The notes under the pieces were generated by a model that was given only the letters and a program-made list of their open reading frames with translations, ran no database searches and was not told the DNA's origin. A DNA stretch of 64,000 bases from Rhodobacteraceae bacterium M385 (lineage in GTDB: Bacteria > Pseudomonadota > Alphaproteobacteria > Rhodobacterales > Rhodobacteraceae): contig CP081102.1 in assembly GCA_025141835.1 (NCBI GenBank), positions 1,426,001-1,490,000 on the forward strand, in the 5' to 3' direction. The position numbers were made by a program, and so were the translations under genes. Shown here one piece after another: positions 33,588 through 41,380 of the stretch (positions within the stretch are counted from its first letter, which is position 1; every line of letters begins with the position of its first letter).

Positions 33588-35681
33588 TTAGTTAAGCCAA
33601 GTTTCCACCTCTAGATCAGCGGTGCAGGTGGACCCATCGGTGGTGCCGATCCAGATATCGACACGCCCGTCGATGGCCTCAGCGCCCGTCAGGTTCAGCA
33701 TCGGTAGAATGCCCCCGTTGCTGTCGTTGTCGAACTGCCAAACCCGGTCATTCCCGGCCACCAGCAGCGTCGTGTCACAAACCGACACGACCTGCATTTC
33801 TACCCGGCGGAATTGGGCCATCTCGGACAGGAATAGCGTATAATTTGGGGTCTCATGCACCAAACCTACGGCGTTGAACGGCAGGTCCGCGCAGGCGCCA
33901 AGGTCAATCGTGCCGCCGGCCTGCGTATGCAGGGTTTGGGGGCTGTAGATATCGGTGCCGGTGAAGCGCAATTCCTCGCCGGATATGCCGGGGGCGGGGC
34001 AGGTGGTAGCTGGGGTCGTGGCAGGGCCGGGGTTGGGGACGGTCGCGTTGGCAGCCATCAGGTCAATCGTGGCCTCCGCCTCGCGCAGAGCCATGGTCAG
34101 GCGATCGGCCTCTGCCTCGGCGGTGGCGAGGTCTTCGGCCATGCGCTGCAAATCGGCCTGTGCACGGGTGGCGGCACGGTCGGCGGCCTCTTGCGCAGCG
34201 AGCGCGGCGGTCAGTGCGCTGGCATCCGTGGCTTGAGTGCCGAGGGTTTCGATCTGCGCCTCAAGATCCATGATCTGGGCTTCTAGTGTGCGCTGTGCAT
34301 CAATCGCCGCGCCTTGATCGGCAATCGCTTGGTTCAACTGGCTGCGAAGCACGCGGGTTTGCTCGCCTTCCCCTTCGCCCGCAGCACGAAGCTGTGCGCG
34401 CAGGTCGCTGACGGTGCGCGACAGTTCATCGGCGCGGTTGGTGGCAAGGTCGCGGGCGTCCGTGGCGGCGTCCACATTGGCTTGCAGGGCATCGGCGGTG
34501 TCCGACATCTCGGCCAATTCGCTTTCCAACTCGGTCATGGCGCTTTGGGTTGCGGCCAGTTGCGCGCGCAATTCCGCGTCGGTGGCGGGCGGCTCGCTCA
34601 GCGCATAGACCCCCACCCCCACCAGCGCGAGGGCCGAGGCGCCCGCGATTGCGGCGCCCTTCCAAGTGTTGCCCTGGGTGGCAGGAGCATCCGGGGCGGG
34701 CGGTGCCGCCACGGGTGCTATGATCCGCGTGGTCGCATCGGGAATGGCGGCGAACCATGCCTGCGCATCGGCGGGACGGTCGCGCAGGGGCCGCGACAGG
34801 GCGCGATCCAGCAAAGACAACAGGCGCGGATCATGGGCCGGGAAACGCCCCGCGAGGGGCAGGTAGGGGTCCTCTTCCCCGTTCGAGACCTTTTGCGCCC
34901 GCATATCCGCCGCCGCCGGGGCCACGCCTGCGATGCAATGGTACAAGCTTGCGGCCAGTGAATAGAGGTCCGAGGCCGGGCCCTGATCGGTTCCGGGCAC
35001 GTAGAACTCATTGGGCGAATAGCCGTCGGACACCACCCGGAACGTTCCAGCGGCCCGGCTTTGCGCCTTGGTTTCCTGCCGCGCCGCGCCGAAATCAATG
35101 ATCACGGGCGTGTCGAGGGGATCAATGCGGATGTTGGCGGGTTTGATATCGCGGTGCAGCAGCCGTTCTTTGCCGCGCTCGGGCGCATCGCGGTGAAGGT
35201 AGTCCAACGCGGCCAGAAGGGCGCGGGTCAGCTCCATGATATAGGCGGGGGTCAGCAGCTCGGGCTCGTGCGTGATGACATGCTGCAAATCGCGCCCCTC
35301 TACGTAATCCATCGCCATATAGGCGGTGCCGTTTTCCTCAAACAGCGTTTGGACGTGGACGATATTGGGGTGACGCAGGGTGGCGAGGGTTCTGGCCTCG
35401 CGCAGGAAAAGCGTGCGGGCGGTCTCGAACGGCTCGGCGGTGGAGGCGCTGGCGGCCGATACCGTGAAATCGCCCGCGCGCAGGGCAAGGCCCGCGGGGA
35501 AGCATTCCTTGATGGCGACTTTCCGGTCGAGGTTGTCGCGCGCCTCATAGGTAATGCCGAAACCGCCCGCTGCGATGCGGCCCGTGATCCGATACATGCC
35601 CTGGCTCAACTCTGCGCCCACGGGAAGCTCTCCGGCGGGGGCGTCGGGCAAGATCCGGGTTTTGGCAGGATCGTCAGACAT
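33588..35681 (-). CDS. Receptor-like Ser/Thr kinase with coiled coil and C-terminal four-Cys domain
   Basis: 697 aa. N-terminal AKTRILPDAPAGELP tail; kinase domain about 28-310 with IAAGGFGITYEA, VAIKE Lys58, LLHRDIKPAN Asp178 and DFGAAR Asp196, all intact. One transmembrane helix about 341-361. Then a coiled coil of about 190 residues (ELRAQLAATQSAMTELESEL onward) and a C-terminal domain from 561: Cys at 561, 597, 635 and 686, with SVCDTTLLVAGNDRVWQFDN and DGRVDIWIGTTDG. That domain is clearly homologous to repeats in the secreted proteins at 39023-41246 and 44263-45168. Likely senses a surface or periplasmic state and phosphorylates FHA partners. Confidence 0.9.
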   Translation of the reverse strand: MSDDPAKTRILPDAPAGELPVGAELSQGMYRITGRIAAGGFGITYEARDNLDRKVAIKECFPAGLALRAGDFTVSAASASTAEPFETARTLFLREARTLATLRHPNIVHVQTLFEENGTAYMAMDYVEGRDLQHVITHEPELLTPAYIMELTRALLAALDYLHRDAPERGKERLLHRDIKPANIRIDPLDTPVIIDFGAARQETKAQSRAAGTFRVVSDGYSPNEFYVPGTDQGPASDLYSLAASLYHCIAGVAPAAADMRAQKVSNGEEDPYLPLAGRFPAHDPRLLSLLDRALSRPLRDRPADAQAWFAAIPDATTRIIAPVAAPPAPDAPATQGNTWKGAAIAGASALALVGVGVYALSEPPATDAELRAQLAATQSAMTELESELAEMSDTADALQANVDAATDARDLATNRADELSRTVSDLRAQLRAAGEGEGEQTRVLRSQLNQAIADQGAAIDAQRTLEAQIMDLEAQIETLGTQATDASALTAALAAQEAADRAATRAQADLQRMAEDLATAEAEADRLTMALREAEATIDLMAANATVPNPGPATTPATTCPAPGISGEELRFTGTDIYSPQTLHTQAGGTIDLGACADLPFNAVGLVHETPNYTLFLSEMAQFRRVEMQVVSVCDTTLLVAGNDRVWQFDNDSNGGILPMLNLTGAEAIDGRVDIWIGTTDGSTCTADLEVETWLN

Positions 35682-35930
35682 GAAAAAGCAGGCCTTCGGG
35701 CGGGTTACGGGTGGGGCAGGGCCCGCGCGGACCCGTGTGCGGATTGTGGCGAATCCCCGCTCAATTTGTAAACGTCAGGTTAACCTTACGCAAATGTGCG
35801 CGTGCGTCCCGGCGCGATACGTCGTCCCCCTTGCGTATCGGCCCCTCCGCCCATAGAAGGAGCGCGATTTTCAAGACGATTATGCCCGCGCGTACACAAG
35901 CGCGCGCGAGAGCTGCAAAGAGGATGCCCC

Positions 35931-37256
35931 ATGCAAATCACTGAGACCCTGGCCGAGGGCCTGAAGCGCGAATACACGATCACCGTTCCCGCGTCTGATC
36001 TGGAAACCCGCGTGAACACCAAGCTGGAAGAAGCGCGCCCCGAGGTCGAGATGAAGGGCTTCCGCAAGGGTAAAGTCCCGATGGCGCTGCTGAAAAAGCA
36101 GTTCGGCCCCCGGATCATGGGCGAAGCGATGCAGGAATCCGTCGATGAGGCCATGCAGGGCCACCTTGACGAGTCCGGCGATCGCCCCGCGATGCAGCCC
36201 GAAGTCAAAATGACCAACGAAGACTGGAAGGAAGGCGACGATATCGTTGTTTCCATGTCCTACGAAAAGCTGCCTGAAATCCCTGACGTGGATTACAAAG
36301 CGATCAAGCTGGAAAAGCTGGTTGTGACCCCGTCCGAGGAAGAAGTGACCGAAGCGCTGGCCAACTTGGCCGAGAACGCTGAAAGCTTCGCCACCAAGAA
36401 GGGCAAAGCAGCCGACGGCGATCAGGTTGTGTTCGACTTTGTCGGCACCGTGGACGGCGAAGCCTTTGAAGGCGGTTCCGCCGAAGATTTCCCCCTGAAG
36501 CTCGGTTCCGGCCAGTTCATCCCCGGCTTTGAAGAACAGCTGGTTGGCGTGAAAGCCGGCGAGAGCAAAGACGTGGAAGTGACCTTCCCCGAGGAATATC
36601 AGGCCGAGCATCTGGCCGGTAAAGCCGCCGTTTTCGCCTGCACCATCAAAGAGGTGAAGAAGCCTGTCGCCGCTGAAGTGGATGACGAGCTGGCGAAGAA
36701 ATTCGGCGCCGAAGATCTGGACGCCCTGAAGGGTCAGATCACCGAGCGTCTGGCTTCCGAATACACCGGCGCTGCCCGCGCGGTGATGAAGCGTTCGCTT
36801 CTGGACCAGTTGGACGAGGTTGTGTCCTTCGAGCTGCCGCCCTCGTTGGTGGATGCCGAAGCGGGCCAGATCGCGCATCAGCTGTGGCACGAAGAAAACC
36901 CCGAGGTGGAAGGCCACGACCACCCCGAGATCGAAACCACCGACGAGCACAAGTCCCTTGCCGCGCGTCGCGTGAAGCTGGGTCTGTTGCTGGCCGAGCT
37001 GGGTCAGAAGAACGACGTCACCGTTTCCGACGCCGAGATGACCCAAGCGATCATGAACCAAGCCCGCCAGTACCCCGGTCAAGAGCGTGCGTTCTTCGAG
37101 TTCATTCAGCAGAATCAGGCCGCGCAACAGCAGGTCCGTGCGCCTCTGTTCGAAGACAAAGTTGTCGATTTCATCGGTGAGATGGCCCAAGTGACCGAGA
37201 AAGAGGTCTCCAAGGATGATCTCAAGGCCGCTGTAGACGCGCTCGACGAAGAATAA
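35931..37256 (+). CDS. tig: Trigger factor
   Basis: 441 aa from ATG 35931, with AGAGGA upstream. Ribosome-associated chaperone and peptidyl-prolyl isomerase. N-terminal ribosome-binding domain with the signature GFRKGKVP (about 41-48); the FKBP-like domain about 150-240 (GDQVVFDFVGTVDGEAFEGG, PGFEEQLVGVKAGE); and the C-terminal helical chaperone arms to the end. Length and domain order are normal. Encoded away from the kinase gene, with a terminator downstream. Confidence 0.97.
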   Translation: MQITETLAEGLKREYTITVPASDLETRVNTKLEEARPEVEMKGFRKGKVPMALLKKQFGPRIMGEAMQESVDEAMQGHLDESGDRPAMQPEVKMTNEDWKEGDDIVVSMSYEKLPEIPDVDYKAIKLEKLVVTPSEEEVTEALANLAENAESFATKKGKAADGDQVVFDFVGTVDGEAFEGGSAEDFPLKLGSGQFIPGFEEQLVGVKAGESKDVEVTFPEEYQAEHLAGKAAVFACTIKEVKKPVAAEVDDELAKKFGAEDLDALKGQITERLASEYTGAARAVMKRSLLDQLDEVVSFELPPSLVDAEAGQIAHQLWHEENPEVEGHDHPEIETTDEHKSLAARRVKLGLLLAELGQKNDVTVSDAEMTQAIMNQARQYPGQERAFFEFIQQNQAAQQQVRAPLFEDKVVDFIGEMAQVTEKEVSKDDLKAAVDALDEE

Positions 37257-37288
37257 TTGCCGCCCTCAGGGGCTGGTTGCAAGATTTG

Positions 37289-37315
37289 GGCGTCCCTCAG
37301 GGGGGCGCCTTTTTT
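37289..37315 (+). terminator. Rho-independent terminator of tig
   Basis: GGCGTCCC-tca-GGGGGGCGCC hairpin with one G-U pair, followed by TTTTTT, about 30 nt after the tig stop codon. Confidence 0.8.
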
Positions 37316-37516
37316 GTTGCGCCTCGCCCATGTTTTACTGGGGTTAGAGCGCCTTGTTATCGGATAACGCGGCCCCGCTTTTGAGTATCAGGCTGACCTA
37401 TAGCCATAGTCATCCCACAGCCGATCCCCGGCATTTTTTACGACACTATTTTCAACACCGCTTTCTTACTTCGTCCCTTCTTTCCGCCTCCATTTTTAAC
37501 TCAAAGGCTTAATCCA

Positions 37517-38176
37517 ATGTTTAAATTCCCCATCGCCGTGGCGATTGGCCTGACGGTGGCTTCCGCTGCCGCCCATGCCGACGTGATCGTCATCCATGGC
37601 ACGCCCTCATTCGAACCCGCAATCATCAACCACGGCCCCCATCCCCCGCTTCTGGGCGATGCGCTTGACCGGGCCGATATCCTGTCCATGCCCGCCTTCC
37701 ACCGCCTGTCCCAGATGTGTGAGACCCTTGGGATGGATTGTGGCGCAGAGCACGCCACCGCAGAAGGTGGCATTGTGCCAGAGTGGACCCCGCGCCACAT
37801 CGCAGATGCTGAAAAGCGTCTGGCGCAGTTGGTCGAGGACCGCGAAGACTATGTCGCTGCCCTGGAGGAGCATTTTGAGGCGCTGCCCGCGCCACGCCCT
37901 GTTGCGCCCTTTCCCCATCGCCTTTTCGGTTGGAACACGACCCCTCACGGAGTGCCTCACATCATCGCGCCCCGGCCGCATCAGTTTGGGCATGTGTTCC
38001 CGACGCTGCCGCGCGCCACGGTTCCGCAGGTGACGCTGCCCCGGCCCGTTGTGCCCGGTGCTCATGACCTCTCGGGCTTCTATCACCGCCTGAATACGCC
38101 GGGCGCTGTGGTGCCCCGGTCCGTGATGCCCCGCCACATGCTGCCGCGTCATGGCTTTCCGTGGCGGTCGTTCTAA
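37517..38176 (+). CDS. Secreted His/Pro-rich protein of unknown function
   Basis: 219 aa. Signal peptide about 1-21 (MFKFPIAVAIGLTVASAAAHA, cut before D22). The mature part has a short helical section (about 88-122, ADAEKRLAQLVEDREDYVAA) and a Pro/His-rich C-terminus with repeated PRPxxPH, LPRPVVPG and PRHMLPRHGFPWR patterns. Two Cys (C72 and C79) may form a disulfide. No family recognised. No clear Shine-Dalgarno precedes the ATG. First of four secreted proteins between tig and the dehydrogenase gene. Confidence 0.65.
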   Translation: MFKFPIAVAIGLTVASAAAHADVIVIHGTPSFEPAIINHGPHPPLLGDALDRADILSMPAFHRLSQMCETLGMDCGAEHATAEGGIVPEWTPRHIADAEKRLAQLVEDREDYVAALEEHFEALPAPRPVAPFPHRLFGWNTTPHGVPHIIAPRPHQFGHVFPTLPRATVPQVTLPRPVVPGAHDLSGFYHRLNTPGAVVPRSVMPRHMLPRHGFPWRSF

Positions 38177-38254
38177 CCTCTCCATCGTTTTGCCCCGGTG
38201 ATTTTGCCGGGGCAGGGCGCTCCTTTCCTTCCACATCATTCGAGTAGAAAAATT

Positions 38255-38779
38255 ATGAAACGCACATTTCCCCTTCTGGCCGTTATGGCCGCTACCCTCG
38301 CCGCCCCGGTTGCGGCGCAAGACATCAACAGCATCCTGAACCCCGGCAATTTCGCGGCGCGTCTGAACATGGGTAACGCCCCCGCGATGGCGAACATGCC
38401 CCGCGATATGTCTGCCTTGTTTGACGGGCGTACCGTTGGCGCCGCTATGAACCCGGCGCTGGCCAACCAGATCGCGGCCCTGACCCCTGAGACACGTAGC
38501 CTTGCGCCCCGGACCTCCATCGCGCCTGTACCGCGCCGCTCAATCGCGCGGATCGTGACGCCAGACGCAGCGCCCGAGGTTGCAGCCTTGCGTGTGGCCC
38601 CGGTTGCAGAACCCGAGGCGGGCACGGGCCTTGTTGCCATGATGGCCGACGCCGCCGAGGCCGCGCCCGCGGGCAGCAACACCTTCGTTGTGAACGGCAC
38701 AAACACGGCCGTGATTCAGTCCGGCCCCAGCGCCGAGGCCCCGCGCCTGAGCCTGTGGCAGCGTTTGTTCGGCATCTAA
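38255..38779 (+). CDS. Small exported protein of unknown function
   Basis: 174 aa from ATG 38255. Signal peptide about 1-21 (MKRTFPLLAVMAATLAAPVAA, cut before Q22). The mature region is Ala/Pro/Met-rich, low in charge and probably disordered, ending in RLSLWQRLFGI, a short amphipathic tail. No family recognised. Followed by a terminator, so it ends a transcription unit that may begin with the preceding secreted gene. Confidence 0.65.
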   Translation: MKRTFPLLAVMAATLAAPVAAQDINSILNPGNFAARLNMGNAPAMANMPRDMSALFDGRTVGAAMNPALANQIAALTPETRSLAPRTSIAPVPRRSIARIVTPDAAPEVAALRVAPVAEPEAGTGLVAMMADAAEAAPAGSNTFVVNGTNTAVIQSGPSAEAPRLSLWQRLFGI

Positions 38780-38798
38780 ACACCCCTAAAATATAGGC

Positions 38799-38829
38799 AA
38801 CCGCCCCTTGCAGATCAGGGGGCGGTTTT
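38799..38829 (+). terminator. Rho-independent terminator
   Basis: AACCGCCCCTT / AGGGGGCGGTT stem (one G-T pair), 7-nt loop, then TTTT. Confidence 0.85.
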
Positions 38830-39022
38830 GCCTTTTGACCCATTGGATAAAAAAAGCTTTGGTCATTTCGTTCGCCCGGCTAACGTGTTGTTGGCACACG
38901 GAAGGTCAGGGTTTCCGCAGTTCTGCGGGAACGTTTTTAACAATATGATTGATCTCATTACGACGAACTAAGGCGGACGAGGCACCCCTCGCCAGTCCCC
39001 AAACAGGAAGGAAATCAACACC

Positions 39023-40543
39023 ATGCGTCTTATGACTGCGAGCGCGATTGCAATGTTTGCAATGGGCGGTGCCGCAATGGCTTGCCCCAACTATCAACTT
39101 TCGACCGGATCGCTAAGCTACGATGCCTCTCAGATCGGCAACCCCCAAGGGTTCTCGGTGACGGCAGGCGGTAACTTCACGCTGGACCAATGTGGTCTGG
39201 GGTCCTTGGGCTATGGGCAGTTCCGTTCGGCCCCTGATCTGACGTTGAACCTGACCAGCATGGCGGGACGCGAGTTGGACGTGACGGCGACCTCTAGCTG
39301 TGACCCGGCGCTTTTGGTGAACGATGCCAACGGCCAGTGGTACTTCAACGATGACCGCAACGGCTTGCAGCCCGGCCTGACCCTTCCTGCGGGCGCCGGT
39401 AACGGCCGCGTCGATATCTGGATCGGCACCTTTGCTGGCGGCGGTTGCCCCGCGACGCTGGCGGTTCAGGCCTTGGGTGGCGGCGCGGTTCCCGTGCCTG
39501 TGCCTCAGCCCGTCCCACAACCCGTCCCGCAGCCTGTACCGGTTCCGGCCAGCGCCTGCCCCACATGGGAAGTTCCCGGTCCCGCGCTTTCCTTTGACGC
39601 GAGCCAGATCCTTCAGCCGCTGTCCTATGTGGCCCAAGCCACCGGCGGCACGAGTGTTCGCGATTGCCCCGGTGTAGAAGGTGGCGGCTACGCCAGCCAG
39701 GTGCCTCAGTTCTCGGTGTCCCTGTCGGGCATGGACGGCCACAGCCTGCGCCTTCTGGCGAACGCGGAATGTGATTCCACGCTTCTGGTGAACGGCGCCA
39801 ACACCCAGTGGTTCTACAACGATGACGGCCAAGGCCAATTGCAGCCACAGTTGGACATTTCTGATCCAGCGGCCCTGAATGGCCGGATTGACGTTTGGGT
39901 CGGCACCTATGGTGACCGGGTTTGCCCCAGCACCTTCACGCTTCAGGCGATCCCTGTAGCCGTAGCGCCAACGCCGCAGCCTGTGCCCGTTCCGGTGCCT
40001 CAGCCGGTCCCACAGCCCGTACCGCAGCCTGTGCCGGTTCCTGTGCCTGCACCAACGCCTGCACCGGTGCCAGTGCCAACGCCCACACCCACGCCAACAC
40101 CTGTCCCCACACCTACGCCAACAGCCGGGTGCCCAACGACAGCGATTGAAGGCACGGTTATCACCACCACCGGGTCCGAGCTTTACGGCCCAGATCGTTT
40201 CCCGATCAGCGTCGGCGGCGCGACGGCTTTGTCCACCTGCGCGGAAATTCCAAGCAGCACGGGCGTGGCGTATGCTAACCCCGATTACACCCTCTACCTC
40301 TCGGGGATGGAGACCTATGGTCGCCTGGAGATCGAAGTTGAAAGCGATTGCGACGCGACGCTTTTGGTTCATGATGCCTTGGGCAACTGGCACTTCGACG
40401 ACGACTCGGGCGGCAGCTTCCAGCCTGAGTTGAACCTGGCCAACACGGCCGCGCTGAATGGCCGGGTCGATATCTGGGTTGGCTCCTACGGCGAATCCAT
40501 CTCGTGTCAGGGTGAGATCGAGTTGGAGACCTGGAACTTCTAA
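39023..40543 (+). CDS. Secreted protein with three copies of the four-Cys domain joined by Pro-rich linkers
   Basis: 506 aa; GGAAGGAAA precedes the ATG. Signal peptide about 1-20 (ends GGAAMA before C21). Three domains of about 130 residues: 21-150 (Cys 21, 57, 93, 142), 179-310 (Cys 179, 215, 250, 301) and 370-506 (Cys 370, 406, 443, 495). The conserved core is CDxxLLVxxAxGxWxFxxD and NGRVDIWxGT. Linkers are PVPQPVPQ-type (about 155-177) and a longer PVP/PTP stretch (311-369). The even spacing suggests two disulfides per domain in a beta-sandwich like PPC domains (inference). The module also forms the outer tip of both kinases. Confidence 0.82.
   Translation: MRLMTASAIAMFAMGGAAMACPNYQLSTGSLSYDASQIGNPQGFSVTAGGNFTLDQCGLGSLGYGQFRSAPDLTLNLTSMAGRELDVTATSSCDPALLVNDANGQWYFNDDRNGLQPGLTLPAGAGNGRVDIWIGTFAGGGCPATLAVQALGGGAVPVPVPQPVPQPVPQPVPVPASACPTWEVPGPALSFDASQILQPLSYVAQATGGTSVRDCPGVEGGGYASQVPQFSVSLSGMDGHSLRLLANAECDSTLLVNGANTQWFYNDDGQGQLQPQLDISDPAALNGRIDVWVGTYGDRVCPSTFTLQAIPVAVAPTPQPVPVPVPQPVPQPVPQPVPVPVPAPTPAPVPVPTPTPTPTPVPTPTPTAGCPTTAIEGTVITTTGSELYGPDRFPISVGGATALSTCAEIPSSTGVAYANPDYTLYLSGMETYGRLEIEVESDCDATLLVHDALGNWHFDDDSGGSFQPELNLANTAALNGRVDIWVGSYGESISCQGEIELETWNF
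39491..39552 (+). repeat. Pro-Val-Pro-Gln coding repeat (linker 1)
   Basis: Imperfect CCNGTNCC(A/G)CARCC tandem units encoding PVPVPQPVPQPVPQPVPVP between domains 1 and 2 of the three-domain secreted protein. Confidence 0.8.
39964..40127 (+). repeat. Pro-rich coding repeat (linker 2)
   Basis: Tandem PVP/PQPV units grading into PTPTPTP units, about 55 codons, between domains 2 and 3 of the same protein. Its later half differs in codon pattern from linker 1, so it probably expanded independently. Confidence 0.8.
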
Positions 40544-40569
40544 TCCAGAGGCTTCTTTGACAAGAATAG

Positions 40570-40600
40570 GGGCGTGGTCTTAGGTGACCGCGCCCTTTTT
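40570..40600 (+). terminator. Rho-independent terminator
   Basis: GGGCGTGGTC / GACCGCGCCC stem (one T-G pair), TTAGGT loop, TTTTT tail; 27 nt after the three-domain gene. Confidence 0.85.
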
Positions 40601-40790
40601 CCGTTATGGATCAGGGAGTTGGGGCGCACGGGCGACAGGTTAAAGACAGGTAAGGAATTCCAGCCTTTCAAATTTCCTCGGTGAAAGCGATAGTCCGTTC
40701 ATAGGCAAATGACACGAAACGCCTAGCAACAAACTGAAACACCAAACGACCTAAACCCCTTCTAAGAAAAAGAAATTTCGGAGTAACACT

Positions 40791-41246
40791 ATGAAAAAGC
40801 TTCTCGCCGCCGCCTTCGCTCTTGTCGCCACCGCTGGCGTCGCCGCCGCTTGCCCCGCGTGGCAGAACCAAGGTGTGCAGACAGGCTACACAACCGGTCA
40901 GGACCTTTGGACGCCAAACCATTACTCGGTCACGGCGGGCGGAGACCAGTCCCTGCGTAACTGCGGTTGGAACCACTCTGGCCACGTGATCTCTCGCCCT
41001 GACTTCGAGTTCCAGATCGACGGTCTGGAGCAGTATCGCCGCCTCGAGATCCGCGTAAGCGGCTCCTGCGATACAGTTCTTCTGGTGAACGATGCGTCCG
41101 GCAACTGGTACTTCAACGACGATGGCTGGGGCAACCTGAACCCGCTGGTGAACCTGTCGAACCCACGTTCCGGCGTTTACGACATCTGGGTCGGCACCTA
41201 CGGCACCAACCTGTGTGGCGCGACGCTACAGATGGAAACATTCTGA
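40791..41246 (+). CDS. Small secreted protein consisting of one four-Cys domain
   Basis: 151 aa. Signal peptide about 1-20 (MKKLLAAAFALVATAGVAAA before C21). The whole mature chain is a single module, with Cys 21, 58, 93 and 142 in the same spacing as the other copies; it contains HYSVTAGGDQSL, SCDTVLLVNDASGNWYFND and YDIWVGTYG, and ends LQMETF. It stands apart from its neighbour with its own RBS (CGGAG) and terminator. Possibly a soluble partner or competitor of the kinase outer domains (inference). Confidence 0.82.
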   Translation: MKKLLAAAFALVATAGVAAACPAWQNQGVQTGYTTGQDLWTPNHYSVTAGGDQSLRNCGWNHSGHVISRPDFEFQIDGLEQYRRLEIRVSGSCDTVLLVNDASGNWYFNDDGWGNLNPLVNLSNPRSGVYDIWVGTYGTNLCGATLQMETF

Positions 41247-41270
41247 TCTAACTCACTGATAGTGTTAAAG

Positions 41271-41299
41271 AACGGCCCGCCAGTTTCGGCGGGCCGTTT
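41271..41299. terminator. Bidirectional Rho-independent terminator
   Basis: Perfect 11-bp stem AACGGCCCGCC / GGCGGGCCGTT with AGTTTC loop in the gap between convergent genes; T-rich on both sides. Confidence 0.9.
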
Positions 41300-41380
41300 G
41301 CGTTCGGTCGGGGAGGCGGTGACGCGGGTCCGCGCTTTTGCCCCGGCAAAACCGCATACCACGCTCCACCCGCCGTCCCG

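Noticed and set aside
22942..35681. Type VI secretion locus
   Set aside because: FHA, PP2C and kinase genes are present, but no TssB/C, Hcp, VgrG, ClpV or TssJ-M gene was found.
35880..37190. 436-codon leftward open frame opposite trigger factor
   Set aside because: It is the antisense shadow of tig. The rightward frame is a full-length trigger factor with all domains; the leftward translation matches no family.
39113..40393. 426-codon leftward open frame opposite the three-domain secreted protein
   Set aside because: The repetitive Arg/His/Gly-rich translation is produced by the Pro-rich repeats on the other strand.
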